In this document: piece after piece, positions 24,419 through 33,109 of the stretch
How the letters are laid out: the number at the start of each line of letters is the position of its first letter
Numbering within the stretch: position 1 is the stretch's first letter
Assembly: GCA_029098205.1 (NCBI GenBank)
Contig: JAQXNW010000006.1
Coordinates: 1-35,697 of the forward strand
Length of the DNA: 35,697 bases
Source of the DNA: Eubacteriales bacterium
GTDB taxonomy: Bacteria; Bacillota; Clostridia; Peptostreptococcales; Anaerovoracaceae
Reading direction: 5' to 3'
The notes under the pieces: generated by a model
Told to the model about the DNA's origin: nothing
The model's database searches: none
The model's input: only the letters and a program-made list of their open reading frames with translations
Position numbers and translations under genes: made by a program

Positions 24419-24493
24419 AAAAATCGATGCAGAAAATGAAAAATGTTCATGTGAAAACAGGATGAAAAATATTGTTTTATCTCATCGATTTTT
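24419..24493. promoter_or_regulatory. Divergent intergenic region with 11-bp inverted repeat
   Basis: The 372-base gap (24248-24619) between the LysR-type gene and the symporter has no gene. It holds an exact inverted repeat, AAAAATCGATG at 24419-24429 and CATCGATTTTT at 24483-24493, with a 53-base spacer. The arms each contain the palindrome ATCGAT. They could be binding sites for the divergent regulator or form a leader stem. Nothing else is recognised in the gap. Confidence 0.45.
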
Positions 24494-24619
24494 GGCGTTT
24501 GCGATAAAAATGCCCTTCATGTATCGTAATAAGTACAAAAACGGACGCGTCAAATTCATCATCAGCTTAAAGCGTGCTTCCAATCCGGGTTGGAGGCATG
24601 AGCAGCATGGAGGGAAAAA

Positions 24620-26176
24620 ATGACTTTGGGGAAAGTGTTTTTCTGGCTGGACGATTTTCTATGGGGAACCCCGTTCATCGTCTTCTGTCTGTTTATTGGA
24701 TTCTACTTCTTCCTTCGGGGAAAATGTTTTACGATTGTACATTTTCCGCATATCTGGAAGCATACGCTGGTCGCGCAGATTCATAAAGATAAAGATGCTG
24801 AGCAGAAGAAAGCAGGAACCGTATCTCCGATTGAAGCGGTCTGCATCGCGATCGGAGGATGTGTCGGCGCCGGAAACATCGGCGGCGTCGCGACCGCAAT
24901 CGCTACCGGAGGCCCGGGCGCGGTATTCTACCTTTGGGTGTGGGCTTTTCTCGGCATGATGATTAAATGCGTCGAGATCACGCTTGGCTGCCATTATCGT
25001 ACAACCAATGAGAAGGGTGAATATTTCGGCGGCGGCACCTACTGCCTGGAGCGCGGAATCGGCCGTGAGCAGCATCATCCGAAGCTTGGACTTTTCCTTG
25101 CGGTTCTTCTGGCCGTCTGCTTCTGGATGCAGTTCCTGGCAGGTTCGCAGGCTTATACGATCTCGGAAGTTCTGCACTATTCTTTCGGCATTAACATGGT
25201 CGTCGTGACGCTGCTTTATTCCGTAATGCTCTGGTATGTCATCTGGAAGGGCGTTCCCAGAATCGCGAAGCTCGCGACGATGGCGGTTCCGTTCATGTGC
25301 GTCGCATTCATCATCGGAGGACTTGGACTGATCATCGCGAATATTGCAACGCTTCCGTCGGTTTTCGTCAGCATTTTCAAGTATGCGTTCACACCGCACG
25401 CGGCCGTCGGCGGATTCGCCGGGTGCGCTGTATCCGAAGCGATCTCCCGCGGACTTTCCCGTTCGATCAACTCCGGCGAAGCTGGACAGGCGTCGTCTCC
25501 GTTCATTCACGGTTCGGCGGATACCCCGCATCCTGTGGCAGAGGGTCTCTGGGGCGCGTTTGAGATTTTTATGGACACAGTCGTTGTCTGCTCGATTTCC
25601 GCACTGGCTGTGCTCTGCACCGGTGAATGGACAAGCGGTGCGGATGGCGCTACGCTTTCGATTATGGCATACCATACGCTGTATGGACGTTTTGCAGATT
25701 ACTTCATCGGCTTTATCATGGTTCTGTTCGGAATCACATCGACCGCCGGATGGTTCACGTACTACTGCACCGTTATCCAGTGGCTGTTCCGTTCGCATCC
25801 GATTCTAAGAGACCGCATTCTGTTCATCTTCAAGCTGGTATTCCCGATCCCGAACATCGTGATCGTAACCTCTATCACTGTCGGAGGATACAGCGCGGAT
25901 CTGTTCTGGGCAATCGTAGACGTTTCGCTGGCGCCGGTTGTATTCAGCAACCTGCTCGGACTGTTCCTGCTCAGAAACAAGTTCTTTGACCTTCTGAAGG
26001 ATTACAAGGCCCGTTACATGGGCATCGGCAAAGTCGATCCGAACTTCCGCGTCTTCTACGAAGATGATCCGAAGGTATTCGAGCAGGAAGAGGCGCTCCG
26101 TCAGCACTTCCGAAAGATCCAGGAAGATGCGTACGCGAAGCGCGGCAAGACATTTAAGACCGTAGACGAAGCTTAG
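24620..26176 (+). CDS. Sodium:alanine symporter (AGCS family)
   Basis: The 518-aa membrane protein belongs to the alanine/glycine:cation symporter family. Diagnostic segments are GTVSPIEAVCIAIGGCVGAGNIGGVATAIATGGPGAVFYLWVWAF-type sequence (about 66-112, the family signature with the GxGNIxG motif), FGGGTYCLERGIG, and CAVSEAISRGLSRSINSGEAGQASSPF. About ten hydrophobic segments are evident. The protein imports alanine or glycine with sodium. GGAGGG at 24609-24614 precedes ATG 24620. Alanine racemase follows after 10 bases, and a LysR regulator is divergent upstream, which supports an alanine uptake and racemisation unit. Confidence 0.9.
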   Translation: MTLGKVFFWLDDFLWGTPFIVFCLFIGFYFFLRGKCFTIVHFPHIWKHTLVAQIHKDKDAEQKKAGTVSPIEAVCIAIGGCVGAGNIGGVATAIATGGPGAVFYLWVWAFLGMMIKCVEITLGCHYRTTNEKGEYFGGGTYCLERGIGREQHHPKLGLFLAVLLAVCFWMQFLAGSQAYTISEVLHYSFGINMVVVTLLYSVMLWYVIWKGVPRIAKLATMAVPFMCVAFIIGGLGLIIANIATLPSVFVSIFKYAFTPHAAVGGFAGCAVSEAISRGLSRSINSGEAGQASSPFIHGSADTPHPVAEGLWGAFEIFMDTVVVCSISALAVLCTGEWTSGADGATLSIMAYHTLYGRFADYFIGFIMVLFGITSTAGWFTYYCTVIQWLFRSHPILRDRILFIFKLVFPIPNIVIVTSITVGGYSADLFWAIVDVSLAPVVFSNLLGLFLLRNKFFDLLKDYKARYMGIGKVDPNFRVFYEDDPKVFEQEEALRQHFRKIQEDAYAKRGKTFKTVDEA

Positions 26177-26186
26177 AGGAAAAGAT

Positions 26187-27341
26187 ATGGAATATGGGAG
26201 AGACCGTGCCTGGCTGGATGTGGACCTGGCCAAGGTGCGGGCGAACATTCGAACGATTCAGGCGTCTCTTACAAACGGTGTGAAGATGATGTGCGTCACG
26301 AAATCAGACGCATACGGACTTGGTTCTGTACCGATCGCAAAAGCGGCACGATCCTGTGGCATCATGGAATTCGGCGCGGCGAGCATCGAGGAGGCGGCGG
26401 AGCTTCGTGAAAACGGGATTGAAGGGGATATTCTGGTTCTCGGAAAAATTCCGGATGAGAAGATTCCATATGCAGTAAAAGAAAATATCACGTCAGCGAT
26501 GAGTACTCCGGAGGACGCGAGAAGGCAGGGGAAGATCGCGGTGGAGTGCGGCGGAACGCTTTCCGTTGAAATCGCGGCTGACTGCGGTATGGGAAGATTC
26601 GGAGTTGTTCTTGACGGAGGCGGAATGGATCAGGCGGTGAAGGATGCGCTTTCGATCGCGGAATGCAGTGGGATTCGGGTGAAAGGCACATTTTCGCATA
26701 TGACCGTTATGTCCGAAAAGAAACTTCGGGAGTTTGACGAACATCAGATCGGACTTTACCGGGAATTCACCGACCGTCTCCGCGAAGAAGGTCTTGCGGT
26801 GCGGAGGCATTGCTGCTGCAGCGCGATGACGATTCTGTTTCCGGAGGAGCATATGGACATGGTTCGTGTCGGCGCGCTTCCGCTGGGACTTCAGGCTCCA
26901 CTTTACGGAACGCTGGCACTTCCGGAGACTGCATCTCTGAAGACGAAAATCTGGCATATCAAGGAAGTCCCGATGGGATCCACTGTCGGATACGGCCCGC
27001 ATTATACGAAGCGGAGGACGAAGATAGCGGTGATTCCGATCGGATTCGGCGACGGACTTCACAGAAGTCTATCGGACAAAGCCCCTGTGATGATCCGCGG
27101 ACGCCGCGCGAAGGTGTTCGGAAAGCTCTGCATGGACTATACGATGGTTGATGTAACGGATATTCCGGATGTTTCAGTCGGAGACGAGGTGACTTTGTTC
27201 GGGGACAGCGGATGGGAGAATCCGGCCGATCCGGAGATCTCGATTTTCGAGTACGCGGCGATCTACGGCGGTACATCGTGCGAGGTTACAACTTCCATCG
27301 GAAAAAGGATTCCGCGTTTTTATCTTCATGAGGAGGATTGA
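26187..27341 (+). CDS. alr: Alanine racemase
   Basis: The 384-aa PLP enzyme interconverts L- and D-alanine for peptidoglycan. Its N-terminal barrel starts RAWLDVDLAKVRANI; the PLP lysine is K39 in CVTKSDAYGLG; the catalytic tyrosine region is GSTVGYGPHYT; and the C-terminal domain carries VIPIGFGDGLHRSLS and KLCMDYTMVDVT. The usual VKANAYGHG is altered to VTKSDAYGLG and MDQ to MDY, so it is a somewhat divergent Alr, and a different amino acid substrate such as serine is conceivable. It lies 10 bases after the alanine symporter and is probably cotranscribed with it. Confidence 0.85.
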   Translation: MEYGRDRAWLDVDLAKVRANIRTIQASLTNGVKMMCVTKSDAYGLGSVPIAKAARSCGIMEFGAASIEEAAELRENGIEGDILVLGKIPDEKIPYAVKENITSAMSTPEDARRQGKIAVECGGTLSVEIAADCGMGRFGVVLDGGGMDQAVKDALSIAECSGIRVKGTFSHMTVMSEKKLREFDEHQIGLYREFTDRLREEGLAVRRHCCCSAMTILFPEEHMDMVRVGALPLGLQAPLYGTLALPETASLKTKIWHIKEVPMGSTVGYGPHYTKRRTKIAVIPIGFGDGLHRSLSDKAPVMIRGRRAKVFGKLCMDYTMVDVTDIPDVSVGDEVTLFGDSGWENPADPEISIFEYAAIYGGTSCEVTTSIGKRIPRFYLHEED

Positions 27342-27412
27342 TTGTCCGGATTTCAGCGGGTATACTTATATCAATAAGTATAATCGGATCAGGGAATGCG
27401 GAATATGGGGTG

Positions 27413-28363
27413 ATGAATATGCAGGGTGGTTTTTCGGAGCAGGCCGTTTGTATGGCGGCGCCGGAAAGCGCCCTGTTTTTTTGCGTTTTCTGGAAAGACT
27501 GCCCGCATTTTCCAAAGGCCTGCAGGCCTGATGATACGGTCTTCCATCTGGAAGGGCAGGAAGATGCAGACCGGCTGCTGGGGCGCTTTCTTCCGGCGTG
27601 CCGCAGAAACGGAAGCCAGGATGCGCAGAAGAGCCTGGATTCGCAGGAATGCGAAAAGGCGCAGGAAGCGGAAAATCCTGCTTCCGACGCCGGGCCGGGG
27701 AGGCATCCCGGAGGACCGGTCCGGATTCTTTTTCAGCCGCTTCCGGAGGAAGTGCACATAGAGAGACGTCTGGAGACCGGAAAAATCAGGAGCGTCTTTG
27801 TCCGCGGCGAGTCCGGCGAAAGCGCGCCACGGATGGATTTTGAATGGGTTCGGAAGCTTCGGCTTGAGTGCGCAAGAACGAATGTCGATTTTTCCTTTCT
27901 TTCAACCGGCGAACAGTTTGTGAAGGATGGAAAATTATATCATATCCCGATCCGGATTCAGGAAGAGCAGGCCAAGAAAGCAGATATGGATTTCCGGGCC
28001 TCTGAGGATCCTCTTTATCGTCTTTCGCAGTCTGATTTTCGAAGAAAATTCCATCTGGATTCCAAGGATATGGAGTATATTGATAAGAAAGGAATGGATG
28101 TCATCCGGGATCATGCGGCGGACTTTGTCTTAAAACGTCTGGCTTCGGCGGAGATTCCGAACGACGGAAGGCAGACGCCGTTCCGCGGCCATCCCGTATT
28201 CAAGGCGCAGCATGCGTCGGCCTGCTGCTGCCGCGGATGCATGCAGGCCTGGCATGGGATCCCGAAAGGCCGGGCGCTCACGAAAGAAGAGCAGTCTTTT
28301 GCCGTGGACCTTATGATGGAATGGATTCGCAGACAGATGGAGGAGAAAAAATCGAAGAGGTAA
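27413..28363 (+). CDS. DUF5131 remnant fused to DUF4186
   Basis: The protein is about 316 aa from ATG 27413; the start is uncertain because only GGGGTG precedes. The middle part (PLPEEVHI ... VFVRGESGESAPRMDFEWVRKLR, then FVKDGKLYHIPIRIQEEQAKKADMDF) matches the C-terminal half of DUF5131 (Gp37/Gp68-type radical-SAM-like phage proteins), but the cysteine-bearing N-terminal half is not there; only a CPHFPKAC pair and a low-complexity linker replace it. The last 100 residues (FRGHPVFKAQHASACCCRGCMQAWHGIPKGRALT) are DUF4186, with a cysteine cluster that may bind metal. Function is unknown. It follows alr by about 70 bases. Confidence 0.7.
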   Translation: MNMQGGFSEQAVCMAAPESALFFCVFWKDCPHFPKACRPDDTVFHLEGQEDADRLLGRFLPACRRNGSQDAQKSLDSQECEKAQEAENPASDAGPGRHPGGPVRILFQPLPEEVHIERRLETGKIRSVFVRGESGESAPRMDFEWVRKLRLECARTNVDFSFLSTGEQFVKDGKLYHIPIRIQEEQAKKADMDFRASEDPLYRLSQSDFRRKFHLDSKDMEYIDKKGMDVIRDHAADFVLKRLASAEIPNDGRQTPFRGHPVFKAQHASACCCRGCMQAWHGIPKGRALTKEEQSFAVDLMMEWIRRQMEEKKSKR

Positions 28364-28398
28364 AGGATAAAAAAGAGGCAAGGAGAAGAGGTAAAGAA

Positions 28399-28947
28399 AT
28401 GAGCAGAATCGTTTTGATCACCGGCAGTCCCCGATTGAATGGGAACAGCAGTCGTATGGCCGCAACGTTTGCGATTGAAGCGGCCGACCAGGGACATGAA
28501 GTGAAGCGCTTTGACGCGTTCCAGATGAATCTTTCGGGCTGCCGCGCCTGCGGAGCCTGTTTTCAGGAGATGAAACCCTGTCCGTTTGAGCCGAAATTTA
28601 CCGAGCCGGCCCGCGCGGCCATGGACGCGGGTGCGATTGTGCTCGCGTCGCCGCTGTACTGGTACGGGTTCCCCGGAAGGCTTAAGAATTTTATAGACCA
28701 GTTCTACTGTCTGATCGAGGGCGGCGCTGATTTTCACGGAAAGAAGACCGCGTTGATGGCGTGCTGCGCGGATGAGAGTGTGGATGCTTTCGAGGGTATG
28801 CTCGCTTCCTACCGGAAGACGGCGGATTTTCTGGGAATGGAAATTGTCGATGAAATTCTGATTCCGAATGTGTCCGGTGCGGGCGACATTCGAAAGACAG
28901 ACGGCCTTCAGAGGGCCAAGGTGCTGGCAGGCAGATTTCATGAGTGA
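28399..28947 (+). CDS. Flavodoxin-fold NAD(P)H-dependent FMN reductase
   Basis: The 182-aa protein has the FMN-binding loop ITGSPRLNGNSSRM near residues 7-20, ASPLYWYGFPGRLKNFIDQF (about 82-101) that covers the flavin, and a cysteine cluster CRACGACFQEMKPC, typical of the NADPH-dependent FMN reductase/iron-sulfur flavoprotein-like family. A quinone, azo or nitro compound reductase role is possible, as is electron transfer. ATG 28399 is chosen because GAGG lies 7 bases upstream. Its end overlaps the MATE gene by 8 bases, so the two are coupled; a link between reductive detoxification and drug export is an inference. Confidence 0.85.
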   Translation: MSRIVLITGSPRLNGNSSRMAATFAIEAADQGHEVKRFDAFQMNLSGCRACGACFQEMKPCPFEPKFTEPARAAMDAGAIVLASPLYWYGFPGRLKNFIDQFYCLIEGGADFHGKKTALMACCADESVDAFEGMLASYRKTADFLGMEIVDEILIPNVSGAGDIRKTDGLQRAKVLAGRFHE

Positions 28948-30457
28948 TCGGAACCTGAACCGGCAGGCATTGTTTGAAACGATGCCGGTGCACCAGGCTG
29001 TGTGGACAATGGCGATTCCAACGATTGTAACGCAGCTGATCAATATTGTTTATAACTATGCGGATACCTGGTTTGTAGGAAGAAGCGGGAATGCGGCGAT
29101 GGTCGCGGCCATGGGCGTGAGCTTCCCGATGTATGTAATTCTGGCCGCGCTTGCGAATTTATTCGGAATCGGCGGATCCAGCGTGATTTCGCGCTCGCTG
29201 GGCGAGAAAAACATGGACAAGGCACGCCGGACATTCACCCTCTGCTTCTGGATGGGGATGTGCGCCGCGGTACTGTTTTCGGTCCTGATTTTTACGTTTC
29301 GGTCGCCGCTGATTTATCTGGTGGGCGGGGACAAAGCCGATTTTGACTATGTCTCTTCCTATATGTTCTGGACGATGGCCATCGGCGCGATACCGTCGGT
29401 GGGAAATGTCCTCTGCGGTCATCTGATCCGATCCGTCGGGGCTTCAAAAACGGCGGGATTCGGGATGTCCATGGGCGGCATACTGAATCTTTTCCTAGAT
29501 CCTCTGTTCATGTTTGTGATTCTTCCGGAAGGGATGGAAGTGACCGGAGCCGCGGTTGCGACGCTTTGCTCGAACATAGTGGCATTCCTGTTTTTCCTTC
29601 GTTATATGTACCGTATAAACAAGCGGCGGAAAAGTTTGAACAGCCGCGGGGGCAACGCAGAACCGGGCAATGCGGATTCAAGTTTTGGGAGCGGCGAAGA
29701 GCCGGGAAGTGCGGAGGCATCGGATCTCCGTCTGCAGGTGGTCGATATCCGGCCTTCCAATCTTCACGGGGCGTTTTCCATTGTGCCGGAGGTTCTGGCA
29801 GTGGGAATTCCGGCGGCGCTTCAGACTACGCTGGCGATGCTTTCCAATATTTTCGCGAACCGGCTGATCCGCTCTTACGGCAGCAGCGCGGTGGCAGGCA
29901 TGGGCATCGCGAAAAAAGTGAATATGATCGCGTTCAACACCTGCATGGGAATGACAATGGGCGTGCTGCCGCTGCTGGGGTACAGCTTCGGCGCGAAAAA
30001 CTTCGATCGTTTCCGGAAAATCGTCCGGTATACAGGAACGGTGGTTGTTATTTACGGAATCTGCTGCACAGCCGTCTTTATCTCTACAGCTCCGTATCTT
30101 GTGAAATTCTTTATCGATGAAGCGGGAGCGGTTCACTACGGATCGGAATTCCTCCGGATCATCGGCTACGCAGCGCCGTTTGCCGCGTTTACGTACTTGA
30201 GTTATACGGTGTTCCAATCCGCGGGAATGAAATGGTCGGCTTTTTTGACGTCTGTAATGCGGAAAGGCGGCCTGGATATTCCGCTCATGTTCCTGCTCCG
30301 GGCGCACTTCGGCGCGCGGGGGGTCTGCTATGCGACACCGGCGGCTGAAGTTCTCGGGGTATTGTTCGCGCTTCTTCTTTACCGGCGTTTTCGGAAGAAT
30401 ATACGGAAGGAAGAGGCGGTAGAGCGGGATCTGGAGCAGAAAAGCAAAAACAGATAG
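28940..30457 (+). CDS. MATE-family multidrug exporter
   Basis: The 505-aa protein has about twelve membrane segments and MATE signatures: ALFETMPVHQAVWTMAIPTIVTQL at the N-terminus, ADTWFVGRSGNAAMVAA, and PLLGYSFGAKNFDRF in the second half. It exports cationic compounds using a sodium or proton gradient. A polar insert of about 50 residues (about 235-285, rich in G, S, N, E) separates the two six-helix halves and is longer than usual. ATG 28940 begins inside the end of the flavoprotein gene. A decayed MATE fragment with a similar motif is at 16390. Confidence 0.88.
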   Translation: MSDRNLNRQALFETMPVHQAVWTMAIPTIVTQLINIVYNYADTWFVGRSGNAAMVAAMGVSFPMYVILAALANLFGIGGSSVISRSLGEKNMDKARRTFTLCFWMGMCAAVLFSVLIFTFRSPLIYLVGGDKADFDYVSSYMFWTMAIGAIPSVGNVLCGHLIRSVGASKTAGFGMSMGGILNLFLDPLFMFVILPEGMEVTGAAVATLCSNIVAFLFFLRYMYRINKRRKSLNSRGGNAEPGNADSSFGSGEEPGSAEASDLRLQVVDIRPSNLHGAFSIVPEVLAVGIPAALQTTLAMLSNIFANRLIRSYGSSAVAGMGIAKKVNMIAFNTCMGMTMGVLPLLGYSFGAKNFDRFRKIVRYTGTVVVIYGICCTAVFISTAPYLVKFFIDEAGAVHYGSEFLRIIGYAAPFAAFTYLSYTVFQSAGMKWSAFLTSVMRKGGLDIPLMFLLRAHFGARGVCYATPAAEVLGVLFALLLYRRFRKNIRKEEAVERDLEQKSKNR

Positions 30458-30540
30458 AAGGTTTCAAAATTCGGACCTGAAAGCGGTTTCGAAGAAAAGA
30501 TTTTGAAGTTTTCAAGCAAGTAATCGAGTAAAAAGTGAGT

Positions 30541-33030
30541 ATGAGCAGAGAAACTTTTGCGACGGATTTTCAGAACGCGGAGAATGCACCGCGTAAAATA
30601 GAGCTTCTGGCGCCCTGCGGAAGTGAAGAGGCGTTCATCGCGGCGGTGGAGAACGGAGCGGATGCGGTTTATGTTGGCGGACAGCTGTTCAACGCCCGCG
30701 CGCATGCGCACAATTTCGACAGGGAAACAATGCGGCGCGCGATTTCCTATGCGCATCGGAACGGGGTTTTCGTGCATGTGACGATGAACACGCTTCTTCG
30801 GGACGACGAGCTGGAGGACGCGCTCCGCTATGCGGAATTTCTGTATGAAACCGGCGCGGATGCTTTGATCGTGCAGGATCTTGGCCTTGCTTCTCTTATA
30901 CATCAGGCGATGCCGGATTTTGAGCTCCACGAGTCGACGCAGGGGACTGTCAGCGATCTCGCTTCCGCCGGAGCGGCGCGGAAGTTTGGATTTTCCAGAG
31001 TTGTCCTGTCCCGAGAGCTTTCTCTTTCTGAAATCCGGAGCATTGCGTTGTCGGCGGGAATCGACACCGAAATCTTTGCGCATGGCGCGCTTTGCTTCTG
31101 CTACTCCGGGCAGTGTCAGATGAGCCGGTATTTCGGCGGGAGGAGCGGAAATCGGGGCGAATGCGCGCAGCCATGCCGGCTCCGGTGGAAAACGGAGAAT
31201 GCGAAGGGGGACAAAGCGCAGGCGGCATTGTATCCGCTCAGCATGAAGGATCTCTGCCTGCTTTCGGATCTTCCGGATTTGATTCAGGCGGGCGTTCGCT
31301 CTCTGAAAATCGAGGGGCGGATGAAGTCTCCGGAATATGTCGCGGTTACCGTGGCCATGTACCGAAAATATATCGATCAGTATTACCGGGAAGGCCGGGT
31401 TTCGGTGGCAACGCCCGATCTGGAAGCGCTTTACCAGATCTTTAACCGCGGTCAGTTTACCGATGCTTATCTTCGCGGCGGACAGGGAGGAGAGCTGATC
31501 TCCGGGGAAATTCCGAAAAATCAGGGGATCCGGATCGGAACGGTTATCGGAAGGCCGAGGCGCGGCCGCGGAGAGAAGGAATCGCTGGTGGACATCAAGG
31601 TCGGCGAAGGCGGCCGCCGGGCGGGGCACGGCGGTGCAGAGGCCGGACTTGAGATCGGGGACGGCGCGGAAATCCGGGAGGCGCGTCCGAAAGGAGAGCG
31701 GCCGCGTATTTCAGGAAATGTGATCAGCTACCGGAAGGAAATCGGGAGGAATGAACTTCGTATCGGGGATCTTCGGGGAGATATCCGTCCCGGGGACCTT
31801 GTTTACCGGACATCATCGAAGAAGCAGCTGGAGGATGCCAGGAGGACCTTCCGCGGAAAAAGCTTTGATTCTCTGGAGACGAAGCGGAAGATTCCGGTGC
31901 TGGTGCGGGTTTCCTGTACAGGCCATACCCTGGAAGCGGAAGCTTCGGCTGCGGGGAAAACGGCGAGAGCTTCCTCAGGGGCTTTCGAGGTTCTTCCGGA
32001 TGGCCAGGCTGATTCATTTTCGGCATTCTCGGAAAAGCTTCAGAAAGCATTTTCCAAGACAGGAGGCACGCCGTTTTACCTCGACGATTTTCAGTTTCGG
32101 GGGAGTTCGGTTTTTCATGGAAAGCGGTCCGAAATGAACGCGCTCCGAAGGGAAGTCTATGAATCTCTGATGAACCAGCTGTCGGAAGGAAGAAAGGCAC
32201 CGGTTCATGAAGACCCGGCGTTGATTTCAGAAATGGAATTGTTAAGAGACCGGGCGGAAAAACGGGCTGATTCAGCGGATTCAGAGCCGAAGTATAAAGA
32301 AATCGTTTATTACCGATACGAAGATCTGGAGAAGGATTTTCAAGGTGCGGGCAAAGTTTTCGCTCCGCAACCGGCTCATGGAAAGAAAATCTCCGTTCTT
32401 CTCCCCGCGTCGGAGATGCTGCTGTACGAAACAGAGCTTCGGAGGCTGAAAGAGGATCTGTCTGGTTTGAAGAACCTGCCCGAACGGAAGGATCCACCCG
32501 GATTGAAGGAGGATTCATCCTATGAGGATCCTTCCTATAAAGAAGAAATCCGTTTGATTCCGTATATCCCTTCGGTGGTCCGGGGAACCGAAGAGCGGAT
32601 CCTTCGGGAACGAATGGAAGATCTTCGAAGAATCGCGGCGGAAAATGGGATTTACTCCGGAAATATCGGATGGGCGCTGGAGCTTGCGGAAATGGGCGCA
32701 GAGGTTCATATCGGATCCGGTCTTAATGTGTATAATTATGAATGCGAAAAGGCGCTCCGGAGAGCCGGGCTTCTTCCGGGCGCGGAAAGTCTGGAGACAC
32801 TAGATCATACGGCGGGGGCCTATCCGCTGATGGTTTCAGAGCATCGGCCGGAGGGAAGCCGGCTGGTGTCGGGGGACAAGGCAGCGCGGATTCTGAAGCG
32901 GTCCTCCAGCCGGCAGACAGTGCTCCTCCCGGATACGGGCGAAGCGTACTGGGTCCGGTATTCCCGCTGGGACGGGGAAATTCAAGGCCGTCTTGCGGGG
33001 TCCGAATTGGTTGACAGTGTGAAAAAATGA
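30541..33030 (+). CDS. U32 family peptidase / RlhA-like protein
   Basis: The 829-aa protein is a large U32 family member (collagenase-like peptidase, with the RlhA-type 23S rRNA cytidine hydroxylation branch). The N-terminal barrel begins IELLAPCGSEEAFIAAVENGADAVYVGG; the signature EIFAHGALCFCYSGQCQMSRYFGGRSGNRGECAQPCR carries the four cysteines that bind an iron-sulfur cluster in this family. The middle and C-terminal parts (about 370-829) are DUF3656-like and family specific. ATG 30541 is used; a GTG two codons earlier is possible and the ribosome binding site is weak. The next gene's promoter -35 lies within the last codons. Confidence 0.85.
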   Translation: MSRETFATDFQNAENAPRKIELLAPCGSEEAFIAAVENGADAVYVGGQLFNARAHAHNFDRETMRRAISYAHRNGVFVHVTMNTLLRDDELEDALRYAEFLYETGADALIVQDLGLASLIHQAMPDFELHESTQGTVSDLASAGAARKFGFSRVVLSRELSLSEIRSIALSAGIDTEIFAHGALCFCYSGQCQMSRYFGGRSGNRGECAQPCRLRWKTENAKGDKAQAALYPLSMKDLCLLSDLPDLIQAGVRSLKIEGRMKSPEYVAVTVAMYRKYIDQYYREGRVSVATPDLEALYQIFNRGQFTDAYLRGGQGGELISGEIPKNQGIRIGTVIGRPRRGRGEKESLVDIKVGEGGRRAGHGGAEAGLEIGDGAEIREARPKGERPRISGNVISYRKEIGRNELRIGDLRGDIRPGDLVYRTSSKKQLEDARRTFRGKSFDSLETKRKIPVLVRVSCTGHTLEAEASAAGKTARASSGAFEVLPDGQADSFSAFSEKLQKAFSKTGGTPFYLDDFQFRGSSVFHGKRSEMNALRREVYESLMNQLSEGRKAPVHEDPALISEMELLRDRAEKRADSADSEPKYKEIVYYRYEDLEKDFQGAGKVFAPQPAHGKKISVLLPASEMLLYETELRRLKEDLSGLKNLPERKDPPGLKEDSSYEDPSYKEEIRLIPYIPSVVRGTEERILRERMEDLRRIAAENGIYSGNIGWALELAEMGAEVHIGSGLNVYNYECEKALRRAGLLPGAESLETLDHTAGAYPLMVSEHRPEGSRLVSGDKAARILKRSSSRQTVLLPDTGEAYWVRYSRWDGEIQGRLAGSELVDSVKK

Positions 33031-33039
33031 TAGTATATT
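33011..33039 (+). promoter_or_regulatory. Consensus promoter of the amino acid ABC operon
   Basis: TTGACA at 33011-33016, a 17-base spacer and TATATT at 33034-33039 form a near-consensus sigma-A promoter. The -35 is inside the last codons of the U32 gene. Transcription would start near 33046, about 64 bases before the binding-protein ATG. Confidence 0.88.
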
Positions 33040-33109
33040 CATTTACATGGTAAAATATTTACAGGAGCGGTGCGTCTTTGCCGCTTCAAAATGAGAGGAT
33101 GATCGGAAA

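Noticed and set aside
30463-30507. A terminator between the MATE and U32 genes
   Set aside because: TTCAAAAT and ATTTTGAA can pair, but the stem is only 8 AT-rich pairs with a 29-base loop and no T run, so it is unlikely to terminate.
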